A stretch of DNA of 64,000 nucleotides from Halotalea alkalilenta (lineage in GTDB: Bacteria; Pseudomonadota; Gammaproteobacteria; Pseudomonadales; Halomonadaceae): NCBI RefSeq assembly GCF_001648175.1, contig NZ_CP015243.1, positions 2,542,001-2,606,000 of the forward strand. Direction: 5' to 3'. A program made the position numbers and the translations under genes. Shown piece after piece: positions 8,290 through 17,222 of the stretch. Positions within the stretch are counted from its first letter, which is position 1. The number at the start of each line of letters is the position of its first letter. The notes under the pieces are model-generated. The model ran no database searches and was not told where the DNA came from. It saw nothing but the letters and a program-made list of their open reading frames with translations.

Positions 8290-9639
8290 GTGGCGCTCGG
8301 CAAGCGCAGGCCCGCGCGTAGCCCCGGGGAGGGGCGCCGTGGCGCCAAGCCTCCAACCGCCGAAGTCGCGAGGCAGGAGGCTGGCGAGGGTTTGGACGCG
8401 CTCGAGGTCCTGCGGCTTTCCCACGATGGGCGGGGGATCGCCCGCGACGCTCAAGGCAAGACGATATTCATCGATCGTGCCCTGCCGGGAGAGCGGGTCG
8501 ACGTGCGGCGGCATCGCCAGCGGCGGCGCTTCGACGAGGCCCATCCGGTGCAGGTGGCGCGGCCCAGTGCCGCCAGGGTGGTCCCGGCTTGCGTCCATTT
8601 CGAGGTGTGTGGTGGCTGTTCGCTGCAGCATCTGGAAATCAGCGCACAGCGCGAGCACAAGTCCGGGGTGCTGGTCGAGCACCTTCATCGGGCGCGGCTC
8701 GACGTCCCAGCGGTGGAGCTGCTCGCCGGCGAGGCCTACGGCTATCGACGCAGGGCCCGGCTCGGGGTCAAGCTCGATGGCGAGGGCCGGCTGCGCTTCG
8801 GGTTCAGGCGGCGCCAGAGCGAGCGTCTGTTCGATATCGAGCAGTGTCCGGTGCTGCTGCCCGGGCTCGAGGTTTTGCTCGCCCCGCTGCGCGAATGCCT
8901 GCAACGGCTCGAGGCGCCGCGCCAGCTCGGCCATATCGAACTGATCGCGGGTGACGATGCCATCGCGCTCAAGCTGCGCCAGCTCAAACCGGTTGCGGCG
9001 GATGAAAGCCGCTGGCGCGTCTTCGCCGAGGCCCACGATCTGGTGCTGATCTTCGATCGTGGCGAGCCTTCGGCGCTGCCTACGCTGCACTACCGGCTCG
9101 ATGTCGCGGGGCGTAGCCTGGCGATGGGTTTTCAGCCGGGTGACTTCCTCCAGGTCAATGGCGCGGTCAACCGCCAGCTGGTCGGTGCCGCGCTCGACTG
9201 GCTGGCATTGCCCGCTGGCGCACGACTGCTCGATCTGTTCGCCGGGGTCGGCAACTTTGGCCTGCCGTTCGCCGCGACCGGTGTGCGGGTCGCCGCTATC
9301 GAAGGCAGCGCGGCGATGGTCGAGCGGGTCAGCGCCAACGCTCGTACGCTTGGGCTCGGGATATCCACCCGGGCGATGGACTTGGGCCAGGCCCCGGCGG
9401 TAGAGGATGTCGATGCGGTGCTGCTCGATCCGCCTCGCGACGGCGCGCAGAATGTGTGCAAGGCGCTCGCGAGTGCCGGGCCTGAGCGAGTACTCTATGT
9501 ATCCTGTGACCCGGCGACACTGGCGCGCGACGCGGCGCTTTTGGTCGCGGGCGGTTACCGGCTCGTGCGCATCGCCTTGGTCGATATGTTTCCCCAGACG
9601 CCGCATCTCGAGTCGCTTTCGCTTTTCGAGCGTCGGTGA
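8290..9639 (+). CDS. rlmD: 23S rRNA (uracil-1939 C5)-methyltransferase RlmD
   Basis: SAM-dependent methyltransferase for U1939 of 23S rRNA. It has 449 residues: a basic N-terminal extension, a TRAM domain (about 37-90), an Fe-S cluster motif with C101, C107, C110 and C186, and a Rossmann methyltransferase domain with LLDLFAGVGNFGLP. The catalytic Cys406 is in LYVSCDPATLARD. The GTG start is taken because it sits 2 bp after the cysM stop. The nearest internal ATG would remove part of the TRAM domain, though other GTG or ATG starts within the first 35 residues remain possible. relA follows, as in other gammaproteobacteria. Confidence 0.95.
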   Translation: MALGKRRPARSPGEGRRGAKPPTAEVARQEAGEGLDALEVLRLSHDGRGIARDAQGKTIFIDRALPGERVDVRRHRQRRRFDEAHPVQVARPSAARVVPACVHFEVCGGCSLQHLEISAQREHKSGVLVEHLHRARLDVPAVELLAGEAYGYRRRARLGVKLDGEGRLRFGFRRRQSERLFDIEQCPVLLPGLEVLLAPLRECLQRLEAPRQLGHIELIAGDDAIALKLRQLKPVAADESRWRVFAEAHDLVLIFDRGEPSALPTLHYRLDVAGRSLAMGFQPGDFLQVNGAVNRQLVGAALDWLALPAGARLLDLFAGVGNFGLPFAATGVRVAAIEGSAAMVERVSANARTLGLGISTRAMDLGQAPAVEDVDAVLLDPPRDGAQNVCKALASAGPERVLYVSCDPATLARDAALLVAGGYRLVRIALVDMFPQTPHLESLSLFERR

Positions 9640-9703
9640 CCCGCTGCGGCGGCGGCCATCCAGACAATAATCGAAGCTCATCAGGAGGCTGGAGGTATCG
9701 GTC

Positions 9704-11968
9704 ATGGTCAAGGTACGTGAGGATCAGCCGCTGCTGGCGGACGGGCGAGTCGATATTCCGGCGTGGGTCGAGCATCTCAACCAGGAAGTCCGGCTGAGCG
9801 ACCCCTCGGAGCTGCGCCGTGCGTGCGAGTTCGCCGAGCAGATCACCCGTGATGCCGCCAAGCGTTACCCGGCGTGGCGCGAGGTGGGCTCCAACTTCCG
9901 CGCAGGGCTCGAGATCGCCGACATCCTGTCCGAGCTGCATCTCGACCAGCCGACGCTGGTCGCGGCGGTTCTTTATCGCTGCGTGCGCAAGGAGCTGACC
10001 AGCCTGGATGAGGTCGAGCGGCTGTTCGGCACCGAGGTCGCGGGGTTGATCGACGGGGTGCTCAAGATGGCCGCGATCAGCCAGCTCCAGGCGCCGCAGA
10101 GCGGGCTCTCCCAGCACAACCAGCAAGAGAACCTGCGCAAGATGCTGGTGACCATGATCGACGACGTGCGCGTCGCCCTGATCAAGATCGCCGAGCGCAC
10201 CACCATGCTGCGCCAAGTGCGCAACGACTCGCGCGAGAAGTGCCAGCGGGTCGCGCGCGAGGTGTTCGATATCTACGCACCGCTCGCCCATCGTCTCGGC
10301 ATCGGCCAGATCAAGTGGGAGCTCGAAGACCTGTCGTTTCGCTATCTGCACGAGGCCGAGTACAAGGCGATCGCCAAGCAGCTGGCCGAGAAGCGGCTCG
10401 ACCGGGACCACTACATCGGCGAGGTCAAGTCGACCATCACCGGACTGCTCGAGGCCCAGGGCATCGCGCGCTACCAGGTCGACGGCCGGGCGAAGCACAT
10501 CTACTCGATCTGGCGGAAGATGAAGCGCAAGCGGATAGACTTCTCCCAGGTCTATGACGTCCGCGCGGTACGTGTGCTGGTGCCCGAGGTGGCCGACTGC
10601 TACACCGTGCTGGGGCTGATCCATTCGCGTTGGCACCACGTCCCCAACGAGTTCGACGACTACATCGCCAATCCCAAGCGCAACGGCTACCAGTCGCTGC
10701 ATACCGCGGTGCTCGGTCCCGATCACAAGGTGCTCGAGATCCAGATCCGGACCTTCGCCATGCACGAGGATGCGGAGCTCGGCGTTTGCGCCCACTGGCG
10801 CTACAAGGGTACCGACGTCGATTCGCGCAGCTCCGGCTACGAGCAGAAGATCGCCTGGCTGCGCCAGGTGCTCGAATGGCAAGAGGAGGTCGGTGAGATC
10901 AATGACCTGAGCGAGGGTCTCCAGGTCGATATCGCCCCCGACAGGATCTACGTCTTCACCCCCGATGGCCACGTCATCGACATGCCGAAGGTGTCGACGC
11001 CGATCGACTTCGCCTACCGGGTGCATACCGAGATCGGCCATCGCTGCCGCGGCGCCAAGGTCGATGGAAGGATCGTGCCGCTCACCTACCGGCTCAAGAC
11101 TGGCCAGCAGGTCGAGATCCTCACCGCCACCCAGGGTGGGCCGAGCCGGGACTGGCTCAATCCCGGCCTGGGTTACGCCAAGACCTCGCGCGCCCGGGCC
11201 AAGATCCAGGCCTGGTTCAAGCAGCAGGCGCGCGGCCAGAACCTCGAGGAGGGCAAGGCGCTGCTCGAGCGCGAGTTCCGCCGCCTCGATCTCGATGGCC
11301 TCGATCGCGAACGCCTCGCCCAGGCGGTCAACTACCCGACTCCCGACGACATGTACGCGGCGATCGGTGCCGGCGACCTGCGCGTCGGCCAGGTGCTCTC
11401 GCAGGCCCAGCAGCTGTTCGGCGACACCGACGACCAGGAGCAGCTCGACCGCCTGCTGACCCGCTCCCGGCGTGGCGCCAAGGAGCCCCAGGACGCGATC
11501 ACCGTGCTTGGGGTCGGCAACCTCAAGACCCAGATGGCCAACTGCTGCCATCCGGTGCCGGGCGACCAGATCGTTGGCTTCATCACCCATGGCCGCGGCG
11601 TCACCGTGCACCGCGAGGACTGCCCCAACATCCTGCAGCTGCGTCTCGACGAGCCGAGCCGGATCGTCCACGTCGAGTGGGGCTCGAGCCAGGCGAGCGT
11701 CTATGCGGTCGATATCGAAGTGCTGGCCTGGGATCGTACCGGGCTGCTGCGCGACGTGATCGGCGTGCTCTCGACCGAGAAGGCCAACGTGCTGGCGGTG
11801 AATACCCAGACCGATCGGGAGGACAATCTCGCGCGGCTACGGATCACCCTCGAAGTCTCCGGGCTCGAGCTGCTCGGGCGGATATTCAATCGTATTCAGC
11901 AGCTCGCCAACGTGATGGACGTGCGTCGGCTGCGCCAGGGAGGAAAGCAGGAAAATGTCGCGGGTTGA
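9704..11968 (+). CDS. relA: (p)ppGpp synthetase RelA
   Basis: Ribosome-associated GTP pyrophosphokinase of the stringent response. It has 754 residues. The N-terminal pseudo-hydrolase region lacks the HD motif, marking RelA rather than SpoT. The synthetase core contains YDVRAVRVLVP and YIANPKRNGYQSLHTAV. A TGS domain (IYVFTPDGHVIDMP), a Cys-rich zinc-finger domain (MANCCHPVPGDQIVGF) and a C-terminal ACT/RRM domain follow. It overlaps mazG by 14 bp. Confidence 0.97.
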   Translation: MVKVREDQPLLADGRVDIPAWVEHLNQEVRLSDPSELRRACEFAEQITRDAAKRYPAWREVGSNFRAGLEIADILSELHLDQPTLVAAVLYRCVRKELTSLDEVERLFGTEVAGLIDGVLKMAAISQLQAPQSGLSQHNQQENLRKMLVTMIDDVRVALIKIAERTTMLRQVRNDSREKCQRVAREVFDIYAPLAHRLGIGQIKWELEDLSFRYLHEAEYKAIAKQLAEKRLDRDHYIGEVKSTITGLLEAQGIARYQVDGRAKHIYSIWRKMKRKRIDFSQVYDVRAVRVLVPEVADCYTVLGLIHSRWHHVPNEFDDYIANPKRNGYQSLHTAVLGPDHKVLEIQIRTFAMHEDAELGVCAHWRYKGTDVDSRSSGYEQKIAWLRQVLEWQEEVGEINDLSEGLQVDIAPDRIYVFTPDGHVIDMPKVSTPIDFAYRVHTEIGHRCRGAKVDGRIVPLTYRLKTGQQVEILTATQGGPSRDWLNPGLGYAKTSRARAKIQAWFKQQARGQNLEEGKALLEREFRRLDLDGLDRERLAQAVNYPTPDDMYAAIGAGDLRVGQVLSQAQQLFGDTDDQEQLDRLLTRSRRGAKEPQDAITVLGVGNLKTQMANCCHPVPGDQIVGFITHGRGVTVHREDCPNILQLRLDEPSRIVHVEWGSSQASVYAVDIEVLAWDRTGLLRDVIGVLSTEKANVLAVNTQTDREDNLARLRITLEVSGLELLGRIFNRIQQLANVMDVRRLRQGGKQENVAG

Positions 11969-12785
11969 GGGCGCGGGGAGCGAACGCCATGGGCTCGACG
12001 ATCTACTCGAGCTGATGGCGGTGCTGCGTGACGAGCGGGAAGGCTGTCCCTGGGATGTCGAACAGCGCTGGGAAACCATCGCGCCGCATACCCTCGAGGA
12101 GGCTTACGAGGTGGTCGATGCGATCGAGCGCGGTGCATTCGGTGAGCTGAAGCTCGAGCTGGGTGATCTGCTGTTCCAGGTGGTCTACTACGCCCAGTTC
12201 GCCCGCGAGGAGGGGCGTTTCGATTTTCTGGATGTGGTCGACGGCCTGGTGCGCAAGATGATCGTCCGTCACCCCCACGTCTTTCCCGAGGGACGACTCG
12301 ACTCTCGTCGCGAGAATCTTCCCGCCCGTACGCTGAGCCAGGCCCAGATAGGAGAGAGGTGGGAGCGGCGCAAGGCTTCGGAGCGCGATGCCCGTGCCGA
12401 GCGCTCCAGCGCTTCCGTGCTCGATGACATCCCGCTGGCGCTGCCCGCGCTGAGTCGGGCGGCCAAGCTCTCGCGCCGCGCCTCCAGGCTTGGTTTCGAC
12501 TGGCCGGACCATACCGGGGCGCTCGACAAAGTCGACGAGGAGCTTGCGGAGGTGCGCGAGGCGATCGCCGCCTCGAACCATGATGCGATAGAGGACGAGC
12601 TCGGCGATCTGCTCTTCGCCACCGCCACGCTCGCAGGCAAGCTCGGCGTCGATCCCGAGCGCGCGCTGAGGCGCGCAGGGGCCAAGTTCGAACGGCGTTT
12701 TCGCGGCGTCGAGGCGCGCTGCCGGCCGGGTGACGGTCTTGATACGCTGGAGCGCCATTGGCAGGCGGTGAAGAGCGAGGAGTGA
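11955..12785 (+). CDS. mazG: nucleoside triphosphate pyrophosphohydrolase MazG
   Basis: Hydrolyses nucleoside triphosphates to monophosphates and pyrophosphate, and is linked to lowering (p)ppGpp effects. It has 276 residues with two all-alpha MazG domains. The first has the EExxE metal site EEAYEVVDAI followed by ELGDLLFQVVYYAQ. The second has DEELAEVREAI and DELGDLLFATATLAGKLG. The ATG at 11955 lies inside relA, so the two genes overlap by 14 bp and are likely translationally coupled, the common relA-mazG arrangement. Confidence 0.96.
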   Translation: MSRVEGAGSERHGLDDLLELMAVLRDEREGCPWDVEQRWETIAPHTLEEAYEVVDAIERGAFGELKLELGDLLFQVVYYAQFAREEGRFDFLDVVDGLVRKMIVRHPHVFPEGRLDSRRENLPARTLSQAQIGERWERRKASERDARAERSSASVLDDIPLALPALSRAAKLSRRASRLGFDWPDHTGALDKVDEELAEVREAIAASNHDAIEDELGDLLFATATLAGKLGVDPERALRRAGAKFERRFRGVEARCRPGDGLDTLERHWQAVKSEE

Positions 12786-12813
12786 AGGTGAAGCAGCGGA
12801 TGCGTCGGGAAGT

Positions 12814-12841
12814 ACACTAATTCGGAAGCACACCAATTCGG
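12814..12841 (+). repeat. two direct 12-mers upstream of ppc
   Basis: ACACTAATTCGG (12814-12825) and ACACCAATTCGG (12830-12841) differ at one base and are spaced 16 bp apart start to start. A third AATTCGG sits in the palindrome at 12873-12886. They lie in the mazG-ppc gap and could be a regulator site; nothing else supports a function. Confidence 0.45.
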
Positions 12842-12872
12842 TGGTTATATTACTAAAGTATTATCCTTTTAG

Positions 12873-12905
12873 CCCCGAATTCGGGGCATGAAATTCCCCT
12901 TTTTG
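12873..12905 (+). terminator. palindrome and possible terminator after mazG
   Basis: A perfect 14-bp palindrome CCCCGAATTCGGGG is followed by GCATGAAATTCCCC and five T. GGGG and the later CCCC can pair across a 9-base loop just before the T run, giving a weak rho-independent terminator at the end of the cysM-rlmD-relA-mazG group. The palindrome itself has no loop and could instead be an operator. Confidence 0.4.
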
Positions 12906-13050
12906 TCTTTGTTTACGTAATCATGCGCTGTCGATGTTTGCTGTTCCGGTATCGCCCGGGTAGCTTACATCGATGGAGCGCAACGGGCGGGCGGTCGTCT
13001 CGCCCCCCAACGCTCCTTTGGAATCTAAAGGATACCCATGGAGACCGTCG

Positions 13051-15747
13051 ATGCGTCACACCCTGCCCGTCGCCACAGAAGGCAATGACCTCAACGAATC
13101 GTTGCGAGAGAACGTACGCATTCTTGGCGATATCCTGGGGCGGACCATCACCTCGGATCTCGGCGAGCCTTTCCTCGAGCGCATCGAACGCATCCGCGCT
13201 CTGGCCAAACAGGGTCGCAACGACAGCAGTGATAGCAGTGACAGCGGCGAGAGCCCAAAGGCGCTGATCGACTACTTAGGCTCGCTGCCCGACGAGGACC
13301 TGCTGCCGGTCACTCGCGCCTTCAACCAGTTTCTCAACTTCGCCAACATCGCCGAACAGCACCACCGTGCCAGCGTGCGGCGGGTTGAGGACTATCGGCC
13401 CAACCTGCAACCAGAGGACCTGGGACGGCTTTTCGAGCGGGTCATCGACGACGGCGTCGACGCCGGCACCCTGCGCGAGACGCTCACGTCCATGCGCGTC
13501 GAGCTGGTGCTCACCGCTCATCCCACCGAAGTGGTGCGGCGCACCTTGATCCAGAAGTACGACATGATCGACGACTGCCTCGCTGAGCTCGAAGCCACCC
13601 GGGGCTACCCGGAGCGGCGCGAGCGGCTGCTCGAGCGCTTGGCCGAGCTGATCAGCCAGGCCTGGCACACCGACGAGATTCGCCGGGTGCGCCCGACTCC
13701 CGTCGATGAGGCGCGCTGGGGGTTCGCTGTGATCGAGAACTCGCTGTGGCAAGCGCTGCCCGAGTTCTATCGTGATCTCGACCAGCGCTTGCTGGCGATC
13801 GGCGAACAGCGGCTGCCGCTCGATGCATCACCCTTGCGCTTCGCCTCCTGGATGGGGGGAGATCGTGACGGCAACCCCAATGTCACCGCGAAAGTCACCG
13901 AAGAGGTGCTGCTGCTCGCCCGCTGGATGGCGGCGGATCTCTACCTGCGCGATCTCGAGGCGCTGCGGGTGGAGCTCTCGATGTGGCAGGCCAGCGACGA
14001 GCTCAAGGCCGAGGTCGGTGATGTCGACGAACCCTATCGCGCGCTGATCAAGCAGCTGATCAAGCGGCTGCAGGCTACTCGCGAGGCGCTGCGTGCGCGG
14101 CTCGACGGCGAGCGCTCGAATACCGAGGTGGCGCTGATCGAGACCGGTGAACAGCTGCTTGTCCCGCTGAAGCTCTGCTATCGCTCGCTGCTCGAGTGCG
14201 GCATGCAGAGCATCGCCAACGGTGCGCTGCTCGATACCCTGCGTCGGATCGCCTGCTTCGGTGTGACCCTGACCAAGCTCGATATCCGCCAGGAGTCCGA
14301 ACGCCACACCCAGGTGATGGTGGAGCTGGTCGAGGAGCTGTTCGGTGAAGACTACTCGACCTGGGACGAGGCGCGTCGGCAGCAGTTCCTGGTCCGCGAG
14401 CTGGAGTCCAAACGTCCGCTGCTGCCGCGCGACTGGCACGGCTCGGATCAGGTTCGCGAGGTGCTCGATACCTTCCGGGTGATCGCCGCGTCGCGTGCCG
14501 AAGCCTTGGGCAGCTACGTGATCTCGATGGCAGGGCAGGCCTCGGACGTGCTCACCGTGGCCTTGCTGATGAAGGAGGCCGGCGGCCCCAGGCTTCCGAT
14601 CTCGCCGCTGTTCGAAACCCTCGACGACCTCGACCGCTCGGGCCCGGTGATCGAGCGGCTGCTCGATATTCCGGTCTACCGCCGGCTGATCGGCGATCGC
14701 CAGGAGGTGATGATCGGCTATTCCGATTCGGCCAAGGACGCCGGGCAGCTCGCCGCTGCCTGGGCGCAGTATCGCGCCCAGGAGGCGCTGGTGCGGATCT
14801 GCCAGCGCCAAGGGGTGGCGCTGACGCTGTTCCACGGCCGCGGTGGCACCGTTGGCCGCGGCGGCGGGCCGGTGCACGCGGCGATCCTCTCCCAGCCGCC
14901 CGGTTCGGTAAGTGGCAGTCTCAGGGTCACCGAGCAAGGCGAGATGATCCGCTTCAAGTTCGGCCAGCCCGACATCGCCTCTCGCAACATGGAGATCTAC
15001 GTCGGTGCGGTGCTCGAGGCCACGCTCGCACCGCCGCCTGCGCCGCGACCGGAGTGGCGCGAGGAGATGGACCGGCTGGCCGAGATCGCCCACCGGGTCT
15101 ACGTCGGCGTGGTGCGTGAGAATGCCGATTTCGTTCCTTACTTCCGCGCGCTGACGCCCGAGGGCGCGTTGGGGCGGCTGCCGCTCGGCTCACGTCCGGC
15201 CAAGCGCCGCCAGGAAGGCGGGGTTGAGACCCTGCGGGCGATTCCATGGATCTTCGCCTGGACCCAGACCCGGCTGATGCTGCCGGCCTGGCTCGGCAGT
15301 GACGAAGCCTTCGCCATGCGACTCGCCGATCCCGAAGGGCGTCGCCGGATCGAGGAGATGCGTCGCGACTGGCCGTTCTTCGGCACCTATCTCGACCTGC
15401 TCGAGATGCTGCTGGCCAAGTCCGACGCCTCGCTCACCGCCTACTACGAGCAGCGGCTGGTCGATGCCCCTGAGCTGCGCGTGCTTGGCGCTACGCTGCG
15501 CGAGCGGTTGGGCCGGCTGATCGACCAACTGCTCGAGATCAGCGGCCAGCGCGTGTTGCTCGAGCATTCGCCGTTGATCCGTCAGGCCATCGCGGTACGC
15601 AATCCCTACATCGACCCGCTGCATGGTCTCCAGGCCGAGCTGCTGCGGCGCTCGCGCGATGCCGAGCAGAGCATCTCCCCGGTGCTCGAGCGCGCGCTGA
15701 TGGTCACCATGGCCGGGATCGCCGCGGGGCTGCGCAACACTGGCTGA
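13051..15747 (+). CDS. ppc: phosphoenolpyruvate carboxylase
   Basis: Anaplerotic enzyme forming oxaloacetate from PEP and bicarbonate. It has 898 residues. Catalytic motifs are VLTAHPTEVVRRT, GYSDSAKDAGQLAAAW, and the glycine-rich loop FHGRGGTVGRGGGP. The C-terminus reads RNTG, the conserved end of the family. The frame extends 26 codons upstream, but ATG 13051 has TGGAGA at 13039-13044 and matches the usual start before SLRENVRILGDILG. An odd Ser/Asp/Asn-rich insert (NDSSDSSDSGES) lies near residues 57-68. A strong terminator follows at 15775. Confidence 0.97.
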   Translation: MRHTLPVATEGNDLNESLRENVRILGDILGRTITSDLGEPFLERIERIRALAKQGRNDSSDSSDSGESPKALIDYLGSLPDEDLLPVTRAFNQFLNFANIAEQHHRASVRRVEDYRPNLQPEDLGRLFERVIDDGVDAGTLRETLTSMRVELVLTAHPTEVVRRTLIQKYDMIDDCLAELEATRGYPERRERLLERLAELISQAWHTDEIRRVRPTPVDEARWGFAVIENSLWQALPEFYRDLDQRLLAIGEQRLPLDASPLRFASWMGGDRDGNPNVTAKVTEEVLLLARWMAADLYLRDLEALRVELSMWQASDELKAEVGDVDEPYRALIKQLIKRLQATREALRARLDGERSNTEVALIETGEQLLVPLKLCYRSLLECGMQSIANGALLDTLRRIACFGVTLTKLDIRQESERHTQVMVELVEELFGEDYSTWDEARRQQFLVRELESKRPLLPRDWHGSDQVREVLDTFRVIAASRAEALGSYVISMAGQASDVLTVALLMKEAGGPRLPISPLFETLDDLDRSGPVIERLLDIPVYRRLIGDRQEVMIGYSDSAKDAGQLAAAWAQYRAQEALVRICQRQGVALTLFHGRGGTVGRGGGPVHAAILSQPPGSVSGSLRVTEQGEMIRFKFGQPDIASRNMEIYVGAVLEATLAPPPAPRPEWREEMDRLAEIAHRVYVGVVRENADFVPYFRALTPEGALGRLPLGSRPAKRRQEGGVETLRAIPWIFAWTQTRLMLPAWLGSDEAFAMRLADPEGRRRIEEMRRDWPFFGTYLDLLEMLLAKSDASLTAYYEQRLVDAPELRVLGATLRERLGRLIDQLLEISGQRVLLEHSPLIRQAIAVRNPYIDPLHGLQAELLRRSRDAEQSISPVLERALMVTMAGIAAGLRNTG

Positions 15748-15774
15748 GGCGAGGGCTTCTTCATCGTCGAAACG

Positions 15775-15805
15775 AACGCCGGTCATGCACCGGCGTTATT
15801 GTTTT
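15775..15805 (+). terminator. rho-independent terminator of ppc
   Basis: A 9-bp perfect stem AACGCCGGT / ACCGGCGTT with loop CATGC (15784-15788) is followed by ATTGTTTT. It begins 27 bp after the ppc stop. Confidence 0.85.
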
Positions 15806-15897
15806 CCCGCCAGGGGCCAAAGGGGCACCAGGCGCTCGCGAGCAGGATGAGTCGACTACGCTGAAAGGTGGATCGTTCAGTCGACAAGGAGAGTCCG

Positions 15898-17193
15898 ATG
15901 CGCCGAATCATGCTGTTGCTGGTCCTACCGCTCGCTGCCTGCGGCGATACCGCCCGGCATACGGTCGAGGAGGGAAGCGGTCCCAATCCGGTTCTGCCCG
16001 AGGAGCGCCGTGAATGGTTCCCGACCCTCAACGTCGCCGAGGCGATCGGTTGGCCCGACGGCGCGCTGCCCGCGGCGGCCGAGGGGCTCGCCGTGAATGC
16101 CTACGCACAGGGGCTCGATCATCCCCGCTGGCTCTATCTGCTGCCCAATGGCGACGTGCTGGTGGCCGAGAGCAACGCCCCCGCCGACAGCGGCGTCTCG
16201 AGTCTCAAGAACTGGGTCGCTGGGCTTTTCAAGTCGAAGGCCGGCGCCGGTGCCGAGAGCGCCGATCGGATAACGCTGCTACGCGATGGGGATGGCGACG
16301 GCGTCGCCGAGCAGCGCCACGTGCTGCTCGATGAGCTCCATTCGCCTTTCGGCATGGCGCTGGTCGGGGAGTGGCTCTACGTGGCCAACGCGGATGCGCT
16401 GGTGAGGGTGCCCTACCGAGAGGGTGACACGCGGATCGATTCGACGCCCGAAGTGGTGACCGAGCTGCCCAGCGAGATCAATCACCACTGGACCAAGAAC
16501 GTGATCGCAAGCCCGGATGGCGAGCACCTCTACGTCACCGTCGGCTCGAACAGCAACGTGGGCGAGAACGGCCTCGACCAGGAAGAAGGTCGCGCGGCGA
16601 TCTGGGAAGTCGACATCGCGAGCGGCGACAAGCGGCTCTTCGCCACCGGCCTGCGCAACCCCAATGGCATGGATTGGGAGCCTGAGAGCGGCGCCCTGTG
16701 GACGGTAGTCAACGAGCGCGATGAGCTGGGCAGCGACCTGGTGCCCGATTACGCCACCGAGGTGGTCGACGGTGCCTTCTATGGCTGGCCGTACAGCTAC
16801 TTCGGCCAGCACGTCGACGCGCGGGTCTCGCCCCAGCAACCCGAGCTGGTCGCCACCGCTCGGGTGCCGGACTATGCCCTCGGCCCGCACACGGCCTCGC
16901 TCGGGTTGGCCTTCGCTCGCAACCCCGCGCTGCCGGAGCGCTTCCAGCAAGGCATGTTCATCGGCCAGCACGGCTCCTGGAACCGCAAGCCGCACAGTGG
17001 CTATCGGGTAGTGTTCATACCCTTCGCCGAAGGGCGGCCCGCCGGTGACCCGGTCGAGGTGCTGGGCGGCTTTCTCGATGACCAGGATCGTGCCCAGGGG
17101 CGCCCGGTCGGGGTGATCCAGGGGGCGGATCGTTCATTGCTGGTCGCCGACGACGTCGGCAACGCCATCTGGCGGGTCAGTCAGGCCCAGTAG
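15898..17193 (+). CDS. sorbosone/glucose dehydrogenase-like beta-propeller lipoprotein
   Basis: 431 residues. It begins with a lipoprotein signal peptide, [17 protein letters not shown], with Cys17 as the lipidation site, so it is probably periplasmic and membrane-anchored. The body resembles PQQ-dependent soluble aldose or sorbosone dehydrogenases: repeated propeller strands with [52 protein letters not shown], and [13 protein letters not shown] near the end. A pyrroloquinoline quinone cofactor is expected from the family, but no PQQ biosynthesis genes are in the window. ATG 15898 was chosen because AAGGAG at 15885-15890 precedes it and the lipobox starts there. It is a single gene ending 29 bp from the convergent topB. 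Confidence 0.85.
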   Translation: MRRIMLLLVLPLAACGDTARHTVEEGSGPNPVLPEERREWFPTLNVAEAIGWPDGALPAAAEGLAVNAYAQGLDHPRWLYLLPNGDVLVAESNAPADSGVSSLKNWVAGLFKSKAGAGAESADRITLLRDGDGDGVAEQRHVLLDELHSPFGMALVGEWLYVANADALVRVPYREGDTRIDSTPEVVTELPSEINHHWTKNVIASPDGEHLYVTVGSNSNVGENGLDQEEGRAAIWEVDIASGDKRLFATGLRNPNGMDWEPESGALWTVVNERDELGSDLVPDYATEVVDGAFYGWPYSYFGQHVDARVSPQQPELVATARVPDYALGPHTASLGLAFARNPALPERFQQGMFIGQHGSWNRKPHSGYRVVFIPFAEGRPAGDPVEVLGGFLDDQDRAQGRPVGVIQGADRSLLVADDVGNAIWRVSQAQ

Positions 17194-17222
17194 CCGCGCC
17201 TGCCCGGCCGAGCGCGAGGCGT

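Noticed and set aside
9329..11671. Open frame of about 780 codons antisense to relA
   Set aside because: Same cause: a GC-rich shadow frame. relA is certain on the other strand.
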